Part shown: positions 1 through 11,300 of the stretch, in pieces | Layout: every line of letters starts with the position of its first letter | How positions within the stretch are numbered: position 1 is the stretch's first letter | Assembly (NCBI GenBank): GCA_963969365.1 | Contig: OZ017757.1 | Coordinates: 248,001 to 312,000, forward strand | Direction: 5' to 3' | Source of the DNA: Asterochloris sp. CNOR1 | Lineage: Eukaryota > Chlorophyta > Trebouxiophyceae > Trebouxiales > Trebouxiaceae | Length of the DNA: 64,000 bases | Program-made: the position numbers and the translations under genes | The notes under the pieces: model-generated | Databases searched by the model: none | The model's input: the letters and a program-made list of their open reading frames with translations, nothing else | Told to the model about the DNA's origin: nothing

Positions 1-1566
1 TGTCCGCAGCACTGCTGGAGTGCAAGGCTTGGGAGGCTGTAGTCATAGCACCATGCAGCACCATGTCGACGCATGTGGTGTGTGCTGCACTGATTGGCTG
101 TGCCTTGCCTGGCAGCTGAAGGAGGCTCAGAAGGAATAGCAAGCTGATTGGGAGACGCAGCAAATGCATGATTGCAAGAGCTGGCCATTCCAACATCCCT
201 GGGCATGAGTGCTGCCCTGACATCACAAGGATCAAGGTCACACTCACCAAGAAGACCTTTGGAAAACACCATTTATGCGCCTGTCTGACAGGTGAATGCA
301 GGCTTGAATGCCCCAGCCAGCCAAAGGCAACCTCACCTGCTGTTGGAGATACTGCAGACGGCACTGACCATCAAAAGCGCCTGTCTCAGGCAGGCCCACG
401 TCCTTCTGCCACTCCTTGACCGCCTCAGCTGTGAGGGCGCCAAAAAACCCTGCACTGAAGGGGCCAGCACTCACTGTGCTGTACCAGATGCACATACAGG
501 TACTTCCTGCAGAGGTTGACAGACGGCTGTGGCAAAGGCCACAGCTGTGGGGCAGTCGGAGCAGAGGTTGAGTATGCTGTCAACCAGTTGGAAGGCAACA
601 TGGCTTTCCAAGCCTGTCACAGGGGTGGTCAGACCAGACAGCTTTCAGGGCAGACACAGTTCCAGTGCTCCAAGCCGCCAAGCCCAGTTCCAGCATGCCT
701 AGCAACCTGTGAGCCAGTCACCACAGCCGGCCAGATCATTGCCTCAACAGACATGTGCACCAGTCCCGTGTCCTGAGCAGCAGAGAGATCATGCAGATGT
801 GTCTCACCAGTTGCCATGCAGGATGATCAAGGAGGCAGAACGATAAAGAAACAGGAATCGGGTGCCCCGCATGGCAGCCAAAGCACTGCAGCAGCGCACC
901 TGTGTACCCATCTGGTGTCTCCTGCAGCTTGGTGATGTAGCCCTGACTGTGCAGAAAGCGCTGCAGCTCCACCACGCCGTCCCCTGCAGAGATCAGCAGC
1001 CCAGCATTGGTCACCTATGCTCAGTCTAAGTAAGAGTATAGTGACAAATGTAGCTCTGACTGTGCAGAACGCGCTGCATCCCCACCACGCCAGCTTTCCA
1101 AATGGGAGCGAGGTGTTCCTCTGGGAAGGGTGACATGCTCACTGTGCTTCCAGAGTAGCATGATGTGAGCAGAGACACTCCAGCTCAGCAGAGCAGGAGA
1201 CCCGACGGTGCACTTGGCAGCCACCCTTAAGAACCGTGTTCAGGCAGGGGTCCATGCAAGCAGCCGTCTGGTATTAAGCAACAAGATGGGGTTGAAGCAG
1301 ATGCACACACAAGGACCTGCTGTAGGCGTCCTGGTACATTGCAAGCTGCCAGAGTTGGCTGCGCACATAACAACACTGTATGACACCTGGGCTGCTACCG
1401 AAGCACTAAGCAGCTTAGAAGCCAGAATGCAGGCTGCCATGGACATGCATGGAGGGCAAATCTCACCATATGATCCCTCAGTTAGCGTCTGAGCCCCGAA
1501 GTTGTATGTGGGCACACCTGCCTGCTGCAGGGTGCGCTGACGAGCCCTGAAGTCGTGTGGGGAGAC
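1..1566 (-). CDS. Peptidoglycan-binding-domain protein, partial (3' end off window)
   Basis: Spliced on the minus strand from exons 1566-1467, 983-900, 449-369 and probably 284-248; phases agree (1, 1, 1, 2). Exons 983-900 plus 449-369 together encode a full PF01471-like peptidoglycan-binding helical unit: residues ELQRFLHSQGYI, then a GYTGFFG loop, AVKEWQKDVGL and the terminal TGAFD. This pattern (hydrophobic-Q-x-x-L, G-x-F-G, A-V-x-x-W/F-Q, G-L-x-x-T-G) is the family hallmark. In plants and algae such domains occur in plastid and secreted proteins; the partner domain here is outside the window, so function stays open. The donor at 1467 (TATG|GTGAGA) is strong. Exon 1566-1467 contains two similar halves, so the true acceptor could be the inner one near 1530. 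The N-terminal exon was not found; it probably lies between 1600 and 2090, divergent from COG8. Confidence 0.6.
1048..1100 (-). repeat. Decayed intronic copy of the adjacent PG-binding exon
   Basis: The stretch matches the exon around 943-980 (shared CTGACTGTGCAGAA and CACCACGCC blocks) with substitutions. It sits inside the intron directly before that exon, about 107 bp away. Confidence 0.6.
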
Positions 1567-2229
1567 CTGCAGATGCCCAGGCACTTATGAATACGACGAG
1601 GTGCCAGGCAGTCATAGCAGGATGCATTCGTCAACCGCAGCAGCCTGCCAGTTGACAGCATTGCATGACACCACAGCACCTGTGCTTGATGCGCACTGGC
1701 CTGCTATGTGAGATAAAGGCTGCAGTGGATACGCAGCATGTGGGGACTCACTGCTGTGCTTGCTGAACATGCATAGCGCCCGCCACGCAGATGCTGCTTG
1801 CCTGCAGCGGCCGATACCCAATGTCAGCGCTTGTGACAGCTAAGCACCTGGGGCACAGCATGGCATATGGGGACCTCACATCCTGCTCGTGGGAGAGCAG
1901 CTCTGAGGCGGTCAATGCTATGTCTTGAATTTGTTCTTAGAGACATGTTGTGGGCAGCAGTGGCTCTGAGCCCCCGCTTCATGTTGTTCTGATAGGCAGC
2001 TGCTTGTTTTGTTGTGGCAGAAGCGCTCTGGGTGCGCAGCTGGCCACGGTCAAGATCTGCAGCTCAAAAAGTATGATCCGATGAAGTACTGATGGCTAGG
2101 TGGCTTCGCAGCATTATTGCCATTGGCTGCAGGTCCTGTCAACAAGCCATCTCAAATCACATTTTGCCTTCTCTACTCGACTGCCCTGTTGCACATGAAC
2201 GCTTCTTGAGCGCAGCCGCGCCTCTCATC

Positions 2230-5200
2230 ATGCGGCCCACTGAGAATGGCAGCATGTCCCCGCGGCCATCTTCCAGCTCAACAATGCCGGGCCGGACCTC
2301 TCTCCCAACGAGACCTTCTGAGCCCAATGCCTCTGGCAGACTTGATCCGGCTGCGTCCCAGGAGCAAGAGGACACCTATTTCACAGAGCTCCTATCCTAC
2401 AGTGTGGATCGCCTTAGCAAGGAGCCAGAGCTCCTGAAAACTGATGCAGAGCACATCAGGCAGCAGATGCAGGCAGGTTATCAGGTTGCAGCCTCACAGA
2501 GCCCTGTTTCATGGTGCTGCCGGGGCATTTTGCCCCCATCAAGTGCTTGTCAGCTCTGATGGCTTTGTAAGGGTGGCCTCTGTACCTGCCTTCAGCATCG
2601 CCATGTAGCATTTGTTACAGGTCAAGTCCTCTTCAGATTAATATGCAGCGACGCTGGCACACGCTCTTCGTAAGTGTGTGAATTGTCAGCAGCCAAATCA
2701 CCAGCCTTTAGCAGCAATTGCTGCCAGAAATATCAGCTGAACTGCTCTTTGCACAAGACACCAGCTGAGCCACAACCAGACTGATGCTGCTGCCAGCCGT
2801 GTCCATGCGTTAACCCAAAGCCTCTCTGCATAAAACAAGCCGGTGTCGGGCCTGCTGCTTTATGCAGGCATGCACAAAGCATCTCTGCATGAACAGAAGA
2901 CCAGCATAGGACAATGTCAAGCCTTCCTGCCAGCGTCCACAACGCGTCAAGCTGCATGGAAGCCTGAAAGCAGCATGTTGTTGGCTGCAGGAAGCTGGCT
3001 CAGTCACTGTGGCCAGTGCCAGCACTTTGCAAGGCATGCAGGGAGTGAGAAGTGCTTTGCTGTAGGTGCAGGAGTTCAGTACGAGCCGCTGCATGGCCTT
3101 CATCAGCACAACTGCAAGCAGCCGCAGCTGCTTCTTGAGCGCCTGCACTCCATGCTTGACAAGAGTGGCTCAAGAGGAGTGCCTCTTTGCGTGCAGGGGG
3201 GCCGCGCTGAGCATGCAGCTCCTCCAAGCCAGAGCACCTTAAGCAGGCCATGAGCAGGGCATCTGTGGCCGGTGCGCTTCATCACAAGGCCTTCATGCCT
3301 GCCAGCCTTAACTGCAGGAGCTCCGCCACGCGCGATAAGGTCCTGACAGCGGAAGGGGGCCAGGACCACAATGGGGCTGGTGCTGCACGCATTGCAACAC
3401 TGGCAGGAAGTGAGACGTGCAGCCCTCTAGTTGCAGGAGGCAAGCAGGAGTTGTATATGAGCCTTCATCAGCACAGCTGTTGTTGGCTCAAGCAGGGCTC
3501 CCAATATGGCCTGCAGGGCGTGTGAAGTGTGCAGGTTAGGGGACGAATAGGCTCTGCACATCCTTGAGGCAACAGCACGGAAGTCAGGCAAAAAGGCAGT
3601 GCCTCTGTTTCATGCAGGAGGCCAGTGTCAGCCACTACCGGGCCTTCATCAGCACAGCAGCCTGCCTGGCTCGGCTCCAAGAGGAGACTCAGAATGTGGG
3701 GGACCATGTTGACGCAATGCTTCAGGCAATTCCGTCACTGGCAGCCGCCTGCGACACCTTCAGCAGAGATGCGCGGGGCCTGCTGGAGCGCAAGGCTGCC
3801 AACAAGCAGCTGCGAAGTATGCTCCTGCATCTGGTGTAACTGGTGTTTTGAAAGTGCCCAGATCGACTGCTGGTGGTGAAGATGCGCTTTGCATCAAGTG
3901 CATGGTTTGAGAGAGGATGCAAGAATCTCGTGCTGCAGCACAGCTGTGTTTGAGCTCTCCTAGCTGACAAGCGCATATGTGCGCACTCCCTACACAGCAC
4001 GGTTTTGCAGTCTGCCACCTGTCGACCTTCAGCCTCAGGTTCACTTTGGTGTAAGTTCACCTTGCAAGCTCATGTCTCCAGGCACCCACCCTGCCCTCTT
4101 GGAGCTCCTGGAGGTTCCCCAGCTGATGGATGCCTGCGTGCGCAACGGCAGCTACGATGACGCTCTAGACCTCAGGGCTTTCGTGCGCAAGCTTGCGGTC
4201 ATGCACGGCGACCTGGGCATGGCGCAGAGGCTGCTGGGGGAGGCCACAGCTGTGGCCGACACCATGCTGCGCCAGCTGCTGGCTAGGCTGAGGACTAACA
4301 TCCAGCTGCCCGAGTGTCTGCGGGTCATCGGGTTCCTGAGAAGATTGGAGGCCTTTCCTGAGCAGGTTGATGGGGTTCAGGGGGTTAGGGTTTAGGGTTT
4401 GTGCACGCATGACAGCTGCTCAGGCCGCTCCAAAACTCTGACTCATGTGCACTGCACCTGCTCTTTTAGGGTTCCCCTGTACACCCCAGATCACTTCGAC
4501 TGCCTGCTGCAGGCACTGCGCCTGCAATTCCTGCGCTGCCGCGAGGAGTGGCTGGGGGAGCTGATTGCGGAGCTGGACCCTGGCAGCGCCTACGAGTACC
4601 TCAAGCGCCTGACAGACGTGCATCGCCTGCACATGTTTGATGTCGTGATGCAGTTTCGAGCAATCTTCTCCGACGAGAGCGCTGGCCAGGTGTGGTTTCT
4701 GCACACGGTCGTGGTACCGCAGGCCGGCGCCCATCCTCTGGGCCCTTGTCAGACATATGCTGGCCACGTGACGGAGTTGCGACCCTGCCTATGATTGCTC
4801 CAACCACCCAATGGATGGGCAACGCCTGAACACTTTTCACGAGATCATGCACCTGCGGTCAACTGTCCATGAGGGAGCTGGTCAGATGGCTGCCAGCCAC
4901 TGCCAAGACGGGTGTCAAGAGCTGCGCCTGCCAAGCATTCTCAATGCCTGTACCGCTCTGCTCAGCACACAGAGAAGGCTTGGTTTGTGACTGGACCTTG
5001 CCATCTCCTGTCATTGTGCTCAACCTGCAGCCAACCTGCTTTGCTATTTAGAGGGGCCATGGAGGGGACGTGGACATCATGTGCATGTGGACACTGAGCC
5101 CAGCACTACCTGTGTCAGATGATGTGCAGGTCTGTACATATCCCCATCTTCAACAGTCTTTTTTTATGGGAGCCTGCATAGCTGTGCAGGAGGGCTAGGG

Positions 5201-8144
5201 GTGTGGCCTTCATGTACAGTTTGGCCCAGCACTGCCCCTGCCCGCATCTATGCTGGTCTATTGATGTAACCATCTTATATGTTCAGTTTGGTGGGAGCCT
5301 GCTTCACTGTGCAGGAGGGCTAGGCAGGGGCTGAGGGCATCACACACACCTGGGCACAGCGCTGCCTGTGCCAGGATCTGTGCTCGTCTGTTCATGTTTC
5401 CGACTCCAGTGTTGAGTTTGACGGGGCCTGCTCTGATGTGCAGGAGGGCCAGGGCTTTGGACATCATGTACAATTGGGCCCAGCACTGCCTTGGCCAGCT
5501 TCACTGTGCCGGCCTGTTCATATTTCCAACCCCAAGGCTCAGCTTGACGGGGCCTGCTCTGATGTGCAGGACGGCCAGGCAGGCGATGGGGGCCTAGTGT
5601 ACAGCTGGGCCCAGCACCGCCTGTGCCTCTACCTGGGGGAGCTGCGGCAGCACCTGCCGCGCATCAGCGAGGGGTGAGCCTGCCATGCCATCCAAATTTG
5701 AGCAGATCTCGTCTGTGCCGCCTGCTGCACTGGCCTGCTTGCTCCCGCCATGAGCATGCATTGACTGGTCCTGCAGCACATGCCCCCGCGAGCCGGGGCC
5801 TGCGCGCAATTTGCCATGTGCTTGATCTCAGAGCTGCCCGCTCTGAAGTTGTCAGCTGCTGAAATGTTCGTGCCAGTCAGCAAGCGGTGTGCGCATGACC
5901 TCATCATGGCATACATCTGCACAGAAGGTCTACTTTCTGCACCAAAATCTGCCCTGCTTCTGCCAGGGGTGCACCTCCACCACAAGAGTGCTTGCTGCAT
6001 TGTGTCGAACAGTGCTCATGGTGGGGCCTGCTGCCTATAATGCCCATCTGAATTTGACTGGCAGTGCATGGCTGCAGCAGAGGATTGCAGCACAGCAGCT
6101 CAGCGCAGAGCAGTGTTGTGCTGTGCTGACATGAAGTCAGACGGTCACCGGTGCATTGCGCCCACTGCATGTGGTCTGTGCTCCCACAGCACAAGGGTTT
6201 CTATCCTCTGTGGCTCTCCCCTTACCCCCTTCTTTTTCTACTTGCAGGGGCAGTCTGAGCAGCGTGCTGGAGCACTGCATGTACTGTGGAATGAGCCTGG
6301 CACGGGTGGGGCTGGACTTTCGGGGCCTCCTTCCCCCCGTGTTTGAGGCCTGCATCCTTGCCATGTTCAGCAAGGTGAACAGTGGCTGCACCTCGTGCAT
6401 GGTCTTTCAAGCCAAGACGGCTGGGGTGACTGCTTCCCCCTCCAATTCAGACCCTGGAAACCTTGCCATCTTCAGGACAGCAAGGGTCAGTGGAGGGCTG
6501 CGTGAGGACATGCTTTTGTGCATGGGCGCTTTGGCTGCTTCAGTGGATTGAGATTGCTCACCGCTTCATGTTAGAGGCCTGGACCCTGGCCATATTCAGC
6601 AAAATGATGGTGGGCTTTGTGGTCGGCTGCTGAGATGTGCTGAGGTTCTGGAGCATTTGCATCACCACTTGATCATGCGGGGCTCGTTACCTGGGCAATC
6701 TTAGCAGGATGAGTACTGGAATCTGCCCTGCGTGTCCCAAGAAACATGCCCTTTGAGCAGCTATTGAGCACCTCGTGTATCACATCCGCAGTTGGGCTGC
6801 CATCCACATCATGTACGTGTCCCACAAAAGTAGTACATGCCTGCTGCAGGCTGTGGGCACAGCAGTGGACGTTTTCGTGGCTGCGCTGGACACCCACAAG
6901 TGGGTCACCCTCGGCTCAGTCTCGGCCCGTGCCCGCAGAGGCAGCGGCGCCCTGGCAGAAGCAGGTGGGCATGAGAGCCGTGTGTCCTCGCTGCACCTTC
7001 AATGAAATCATGGTGCTGGGTGCAGCCGGCTGACAGGTGCCAGCAAGGCTGCTTGACAGGTGCCTGAACATGCAGGGGCTGCAGCAGGGGGCGCTGGCAG
7101 AGTCAGGTGATCATATGAGCCATGTGTACTGGCTTCACCTGTGGGCAAACATGCGGCTGGCTGGACCTGCTTGACTTGTGCCAGGGCAGGAACTTTTTGA
7201 TCATCAGCAGGATTCTGAGGGTAGCATGACTCGGGACAGCCTGGCACAGCCTCTGGTGGGTGCAGCTCTCTCCAGCAGGTCATTCTGGCAGCTTCGTGCG
7301 GGCAGGCTGGCTCTGCAGAGCGCCAGACACACCGATCACGCATCCCTCACTTGACTCGTCTCAGAGCACATTCTTTCACAGATGCATGCCGATCTGCAGA
7401 TGGCCGCAGTGCACAGGCGGGCGCAGAAGAGGGGCCCCCAACCGCCCTGATGGAGCATGCCCCCCTGGCCAGCTTTGCCAATGGAGTGCTTAGCACCTTC
7501 AATGAGCTGCGACATTGTGCACCTCTGACCCTGGCGCCCACAATCGCCAGCATCGTACAGGTGGGTGCCCCGCTGGGCGAGGCCTCATGCTCAATGCCAT
7601 CCGACGAGTCAGGCGCAGTCTGTGATCAAATGGTGTGCCTGTCATCTAGTCTTGCTGCCTGGAGTGTGCTGCTGGAGGCCTCTTACGCTTTGCAGTCAGT
7701 CAACCACACCCCAGATGTGCCACCAGCGTGCTGCAGGAGGCCCTCCTACGGATCTGCAGCGCTCTAGCGCACTACAGCTCCACAAGAGTTTTGGATGAGA
7801 CCGAGCAGAGCCTGGTGGTGGGCGCCTGTAAGATGGCAAAGACTGTGCTGTGCCCGTATCTGGCAGCCTGCTATCGTCGGCTATATGGGGCCGCAGCAGC
7901 CGCATCGCTGGATCTGGCTGCAGCCACACGGCCTCTGCAGGAAGTGCTGGAGCCTGCGGTGGAGCAGCAGGAGCCTCCTGCTGCACTGTCAGTCACGAAA
8001 TCCACGCCAGATCGGAAGGGCAGCCTTCAGCATACTCTTGCAAAGGATGCTGCTGCTGGTGACCACAACTCAGATGTTACACTTCAGCCAAGCTCACAGG
8101 CAGCTCCATCTCAAGATCATAAGATTCAGTCTTCACAACCTTGA
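2230..8144 (+). CDS. COG8: Conserved oligomeric Golgi complex subunit 8 (COG8/Dor1), complete
   Basis: Nine exons: 2230-2472, 3618-3816, 4082-4365, 4513-4689, 5570-5673, 6248-6374, 6850-6964, 7400-7560, 7737-8144; every phase agrees and the product is about 605 aa, close to plant COG8. COG8 is a lobe-B subunit of the COG tethering complex that guides retrograde vesicles to Golgi cisternae. Seen directly: the Dor1 N-terminus ([17 protein letters not shown], then [15 protein letters not shown]), the signature [34 protein letters not shown], and [14 protein letters not shown]. Intron 1 is GC-AG: the donor is CAG|GCAGGT at 2473, required to restore QMQEA. The start at 2230 gives a family-like N-terminus; an in-frame ATG at 2092 would add 46 residues. 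The C-terminal tail after about residue 520 is low-complexity. The stop lies 192 bp from the stop of the convergent lipase gene. Confidence 0.93.
4372..4400 (+). repeat. Telomere-like TTTAGGG motif in COG8 intron 3
   Basis: About six bases after the donor at 4366 the intron reads GGTTAGGGTTTAGGGTTT, that is two units of the plant/algal-type telomeric heptamer preceded by a related GGGGGTTAGGG stretch. It is an interstitial motif, not a chromosome end, because coding sequence continues on both sides. Confidence 0.6.
5172..5551 (+). repeat. Three degenerate tandem copies of COG8 exon 5 edge
   Basis: Units begin at 5172, 5297 and 5426, and the real acceptor-exon unit begins at 5552, so the period is 125-129 bp. 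Each holds GCCTGC....TGTGCAGGA followed by exon-like sequence (GGCCAGG, TGTACAG, GGGCCCAGCA). The youngest (5426) is nearest the exon and most similar. Confidence 0.85.
6446..6606 (+). repeat. Decayed copies of the 3' end of COG8 exon 6
   Basis: The exon end around 6345-6377 (GAGGCCTGCATCCTTGCCAT, then TTCAGCAAG) recurs at 6574-6606 with a few changes and more weakly at 6446-6480. The splice donor itself has decayed in both. Confidence 0.75.
7078..7142 (+). repeat. Decayed copy of COG8 exon 7 end plus donor
   Basis: The segment GGCGCTGGCAGA....CAGGTGATCATATGAGCC parallels the exon 7 end and intron start at 6948-7000 (GCGCCCTGGCAGAAGCAGGT, CATGAGAGCC). It lies in the intron immediately downstream. 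Confidence 0.7.
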
Positions 8145-8336
8145 GGGCCGATGCATTTGAGAGTCTGACAATACATCAACAATCACCACTTCCCAGACAA
8201 ATGCATGCTCAGTAAAGTCCCCCTCCCCACATTGCTGTCACAGTGCTGAAACAGCCTCAAACCCATGGATGAGGGACCTGGCAGACGCCAGTGTTCTCAA
8301 CACTGAATGTGAAGATGAATAGAAGTGCAGACCGCC
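8145..8336. other. Short convergent intergenic region
   Basis: This stretch separates the COG8 stop from the lipase stop and must hold both 3' untranslated regions. No clear gene, repeat or strong terminator structure was seen; a polyadenylation signal could not be fixed by eye. Confidence 0.5.
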
Positions 8337-11300
8337 TCATGCGGTTTGAAACTCTCCCTCCTCAAAGCCTGGCATCCTCCGCGCCCTGTCAATCAGCAGC
8401 TTGTTTCTCCTCATGATCTGGTGCAGGCCATATGAGGTTGCGCGGAACGGCACAATTCCCTCCTTCAGCACCCTGCAGGTGCACAGCAATGTGGCTCTTG
8501 AACTGGCACCATGCCATCCTGGCCTGCAGACTCCGGCTGACTGGCCTGAAATGGGTCACTCATGCAGGTGCATGCTGTGTGGCTGCAGCCTCCTTGTCTG
8601 GAGCCAAGTTGCAGTGTAGGAAGCGCCAGACCGGAGCGAGCCCGTTCAGTCAGCTGCAGGCACTTCCGCCCTGCTGTGCTGGATGCCAGCCACCTTGGGA
8701 GGGTCGATGTCCGCATGCAAGGTGTTGCACAGATTGCACCAGATCAGAAGATGTTGATACCATGGGCTGCAGGCAGCGCTGCCCTGCTGTGCTACACGGC
8801 AGGCATCTTGGGAACAGTCTTGCATGTGGCGTGCTCTCTCAATCACGCCATCCATCTGCGGACTGCTTTGAGGACAGCAAGTCACAGGAGCCACCTCTTG
8901 AAGTAGTCCTTGTGCATGCCCTGCTCCTTGAGGAACTCGTGGTAGGGCCATTGCTTCATCTCGGTGCACTTCCTGGGCTTGCCATCCTCCTCTCTGAAGC
9001 CCTGCATGCAGTTGGACAGCTCCAGTTCCAATGGAGCCCGACAGATATACTTGTGCAGTCACTCAAGAGCTTTACCAGAGCCTCCAGCACTGCCAGCTTC
9101 ACCAGAATTAAAGGAAGGCTGCTCAATCACCCTAGTCCAAAGCCCCTGGGGGCAGGTAATCACTGACGATTGAGACAGATAGTACAGTACAGAGGTGTAG
9201 CAGCCGCTCTATCGACGTGCCTGCTCTGCCACACCATGTGGAGCTGAGAGCTGCACACACGACAGCAGTGTGTCCACAGCACCTTGCAAGGTCACAGCAT
9301 GCAATGCGCCCACCTGAGCAATCAGCTCGATGTTGTGCTCAGTCCCAGTGTCGGCCATGTGCGCCCCTGTCCGCAGGGTGGAATAACCAAAGGTTGAGAT
9401 GACGACAGTGGACGCCGCCCATACGGCAGTGATCACCACCTGCAGGCAGTGAGTGGCTGTTGCAAGATGCTGTAGCCCTGTGACTGCAAGTGTGTGCCAC
9501 TCAAAGCCAGGACCGGCGACATGACAAGTGTGAACACAGCCTACACCGATCTTACAGAAAGTCGTCACTGCAACGAGAAGGTCCATTAGCAGGTCAAGCA
9601 GCACGCAATTTCAACATGGCCAACAAATCAGCAAACCAGGCAGCAAACTCCCAGGGGGAAGACGGGGACACAAATGACGTAAACCTAGTGCCGACAGCAC
9701 AAGCTGTGGAGAGCGCAAGACGGCAGCACCCCAGGTGCGGTGGCTGCAGTGTGGCTTCTGAAGCCGCAGCTGTGGCAGCAAGCAAAGGCTGCAGACAACA
9801 GCCTGGCAGGTACTGGGCTAAGTGTGACGTAATTGCCAGTGCAGATCACTGTCCGGTCAATTCGTGCACCCGCTGACAGGAGGTGCACCACAGGGGATGC
9901 CTTCCCAGAGCCTCCATCGCCCTCCCTGCCGAGCATAGCAACTGAAAACTCTTGCAGCTGGCAAACTGGCTGGATGCAGGCTGGGGCTTACGGATCTGGC
10001 ACGAGGGGGCAGGATCTTGAAGAGGGGGATCAGCAGCTTGGCTGAGGGGTCGTCGACACGCTTAGCCTCCTCTGCCTGCCTGGCATCACGCGAGGCCTGG
10101 TCCTGCAGAAATGTGAACAGCACCCAGGTCGGCATGGGCGCTGCGTCAGGTCTCAGTCAGGGCACCTGCTCCACGGGCACAGCCACAGAGTGGAGTCGGC
10201 ACAGTATGTGGGGAGCACATGATCACTGGGCAGGCTGTCCCCCGACAGGCACTGGCTTCCATGTAGGCAAGTTGGCAGCATCACACGATTGAAAGGGGTT
10301 ACTGTGTCTAGACTGGTGCATTGCTGCTGTGTGACCTGTAGAAGGCTCTGCACCAGGCGCAGGGACAGGGTGGTGTTCATGCAGCAGGGTCAGTCTGGCC
10401 AACCTTTGACTGCAAGGTTCAGGCTGCTTCAGATGGCAGACTGGCCATTGGGCATCCTGCTCGTAGGGTTGCTGTATGCAGCCCAGACGTAGTGGCCGCT
10501 CATCCCAGCAGCGCTGCAAGCAATGAGGCACAGCAGGATGGCCCACCTCCTTCAGGGCAGACTTCAGCTCAGACCTGATCTTCTTGGGCTTCAGAGGATG
10601 CTTGAACACAGACACCACCAGAGTCCTGCCTGTGCAGCAGAGCAGGATTAGACATTGATTCTCAAAACATGTGGGCTCTGAAGCTGCAGAGCATGATGGG
10701 GCAGTACCAGGTCCACTGGTATGTGTTGCTCATATCACGACATCTAGCCCAGAAACAGAAGCTGCTGCAGCCAAAATCAATAGGCAAATCTGTCTGCTAT
10801 CAAGCTATTTGCTCAAAAAATGCAGAATAAACCCACACTGACAGCTTCGAGAGTCCCAAGAGCCCTTGGCCATGCTACTGCAGCAATCAAATTGCACTTT
10901 GCAGTGGTGACTAATTGCAAACATTACTGACTCATCCTGACTGACTAAACTTCTGGCCCAGATGCCCTTGGCTCTGCTGTTGTAGCACCCTTCTCCCTCA
11001 CAGCAGCAGGACCAAGATGGGACCACCGCTGACTCACCCACGCTGACAACCTTGGCAGCCCAGAAGCCCTTGGTCTTGCCTGCCGCGCTGAGCGCCAAAT
11101 TCCCCACAGACACCAGCATCATCACGCGTAGCGTGCTGCCCACAAGGCAGCGGACTGCATGGGGACCCGAGGACCTGCGTCACAACCACAAAGGTGAGCC
11201 AGGTCGTGTGAAGCTGCAGGTGGGCCAGCAAGGTGCTGCCACAACATCGCAAGTGACTGCCTGCTGTCTTGCAAGGCAGGCCCAGCCGTGGCCAGGGTGA

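Noticed and set aside
4372-4400. Chromosome end or telomere array
   Set aside because: Only about two heptamers, inside a gene with coding sequence on both sides.
5172-5551. Possible alternative or mutually exclusive exons in COG8
   Set aside because: The copies do not keep the frame or the conserved residues of exon 5; they fit decayed duplicates better.
8432-9166. 244-residue open frame on the plus strand
   Set aside because: It lies opposite lipase exons 10 and 11, whose frames, phases and composition are far better.
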